Positions 34,138 to 34,275 of a stretch of 34,275 nt of DNA are shown piece after piece. The notes below the pieces were generated by a model. That model worked only from the letters and a program-made list of their open reading frames with translations. It did not search any database and had not been told where the DNA came from. The translations under genes were made by a program, and so were the position numbers. Origin of the DNA: an archaeon (lineage in GTDB: Archaea; Thermoproteota; Nitrososphaeria; Conexivisphaerales; DTJL01); contig JAKAPW010000008.1 of NCBI GenBank assembly GCA_021811935.1, forward strand, positions 1 to 34,275, given 5' to 3'. Numbering within the stretch: position 1 is the stretch's first letter; every line of letters begins with the position of its first letter.

Positions 34138-34275
34138 GTGGGTGGCCTGCTGAATTATATCATACGGCGCATCCTGTTCATGGTGCCGGTGCTCTTCGGC
34201 GTAACGATGCTCGTTTATTTTGTCGGCAACGCGGCCGGCAACCCGATAAACCTGATCTATCTGAGCCTGCGTCAT
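34138..34275 (+). CDS. DppB/OppB-type ABC permease, 5' partial
   Basis: GTG-initiated VGGLLNYIIRRILFMVPVLFGVTMLVYFVGNAAGNPINLIYLSLRH, open to the window end. Confidence 0.75.
   Translation, partial: MGGLLNYIIRRILFMVPVLFGVTMLVYFVGNAAGNPINLIYLSLRH

Noticed and set aside
1-34275. CRISPR array, rRNA, intact transposase or IS inverted repeats
   Set aside because: No regularly spaced direct repeats, rRNA-like sequence or recognisable transposase ORF was seen.

Overview
The window is about 34 kb of archaeal chromosome. The evidence is RadA, PolB, HIT, UbiA, preQ0 and EtfBA genes, TATA boxes about 22-28 nt upstream of start codons (mostly leaderless transcripts), and frequent GTG/TTG starts. A GC-rich, densely packed backbone carries: a HIT protein, a PQQ-type propeller, small zinc-finger proteins, a UbiA prenyltransferase, an FAD oxidoreductase, a PqqC-like protein, an HTH-V4R-like regulator, a lipoate block (lipoyl-domain protein, Lpd, LipB, CitE-like, LipA), a hotdog thioesterase, fused EtfBA, a metzincin-like peptidase, an AbrB-PhoU regulator, MFS transporters, a RadA / RecA-like / PolB-like operon, a methyltransferase, queD-queC-folE2 and an SDR. 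Three regions that look more AT-rich and decayed interrupt it: (i) about 1-3.45 kb, with a partial tyrosine integrase, three type II PIN-domain toxin-antitoxin pairs, one decayed vapBC relic and a frameshifted CcbP-like gene; (ii) about 13.15-15.85 kb, with a stand-alone AAA+ ATPase and a frameshifted VOC/glyoxalase pseudogene; (iii) about 30.6-34.3 kb, with MFS transporters, a decayed peptide-ABC ATPase and the 5' end of a DppB-like permease. The strongest lead is the translationally coupled operon at 22522-26527: an intact RadA, a RecA-fold paralogue with eroded Walker A and B motifs, and a B-family polymerase with degenerate exonuclease and palm motifs. Other leads are a PqqC-like protein and a PQQ propeller that both seem to have lost catalytic residues, a lipoyl-domain-only 'E2' in an operon with lpdA, lipB and a CitE-like gene, and a small HExxHxxGxxD peptidase. 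All calls come from reading the sequence; no database search was run.
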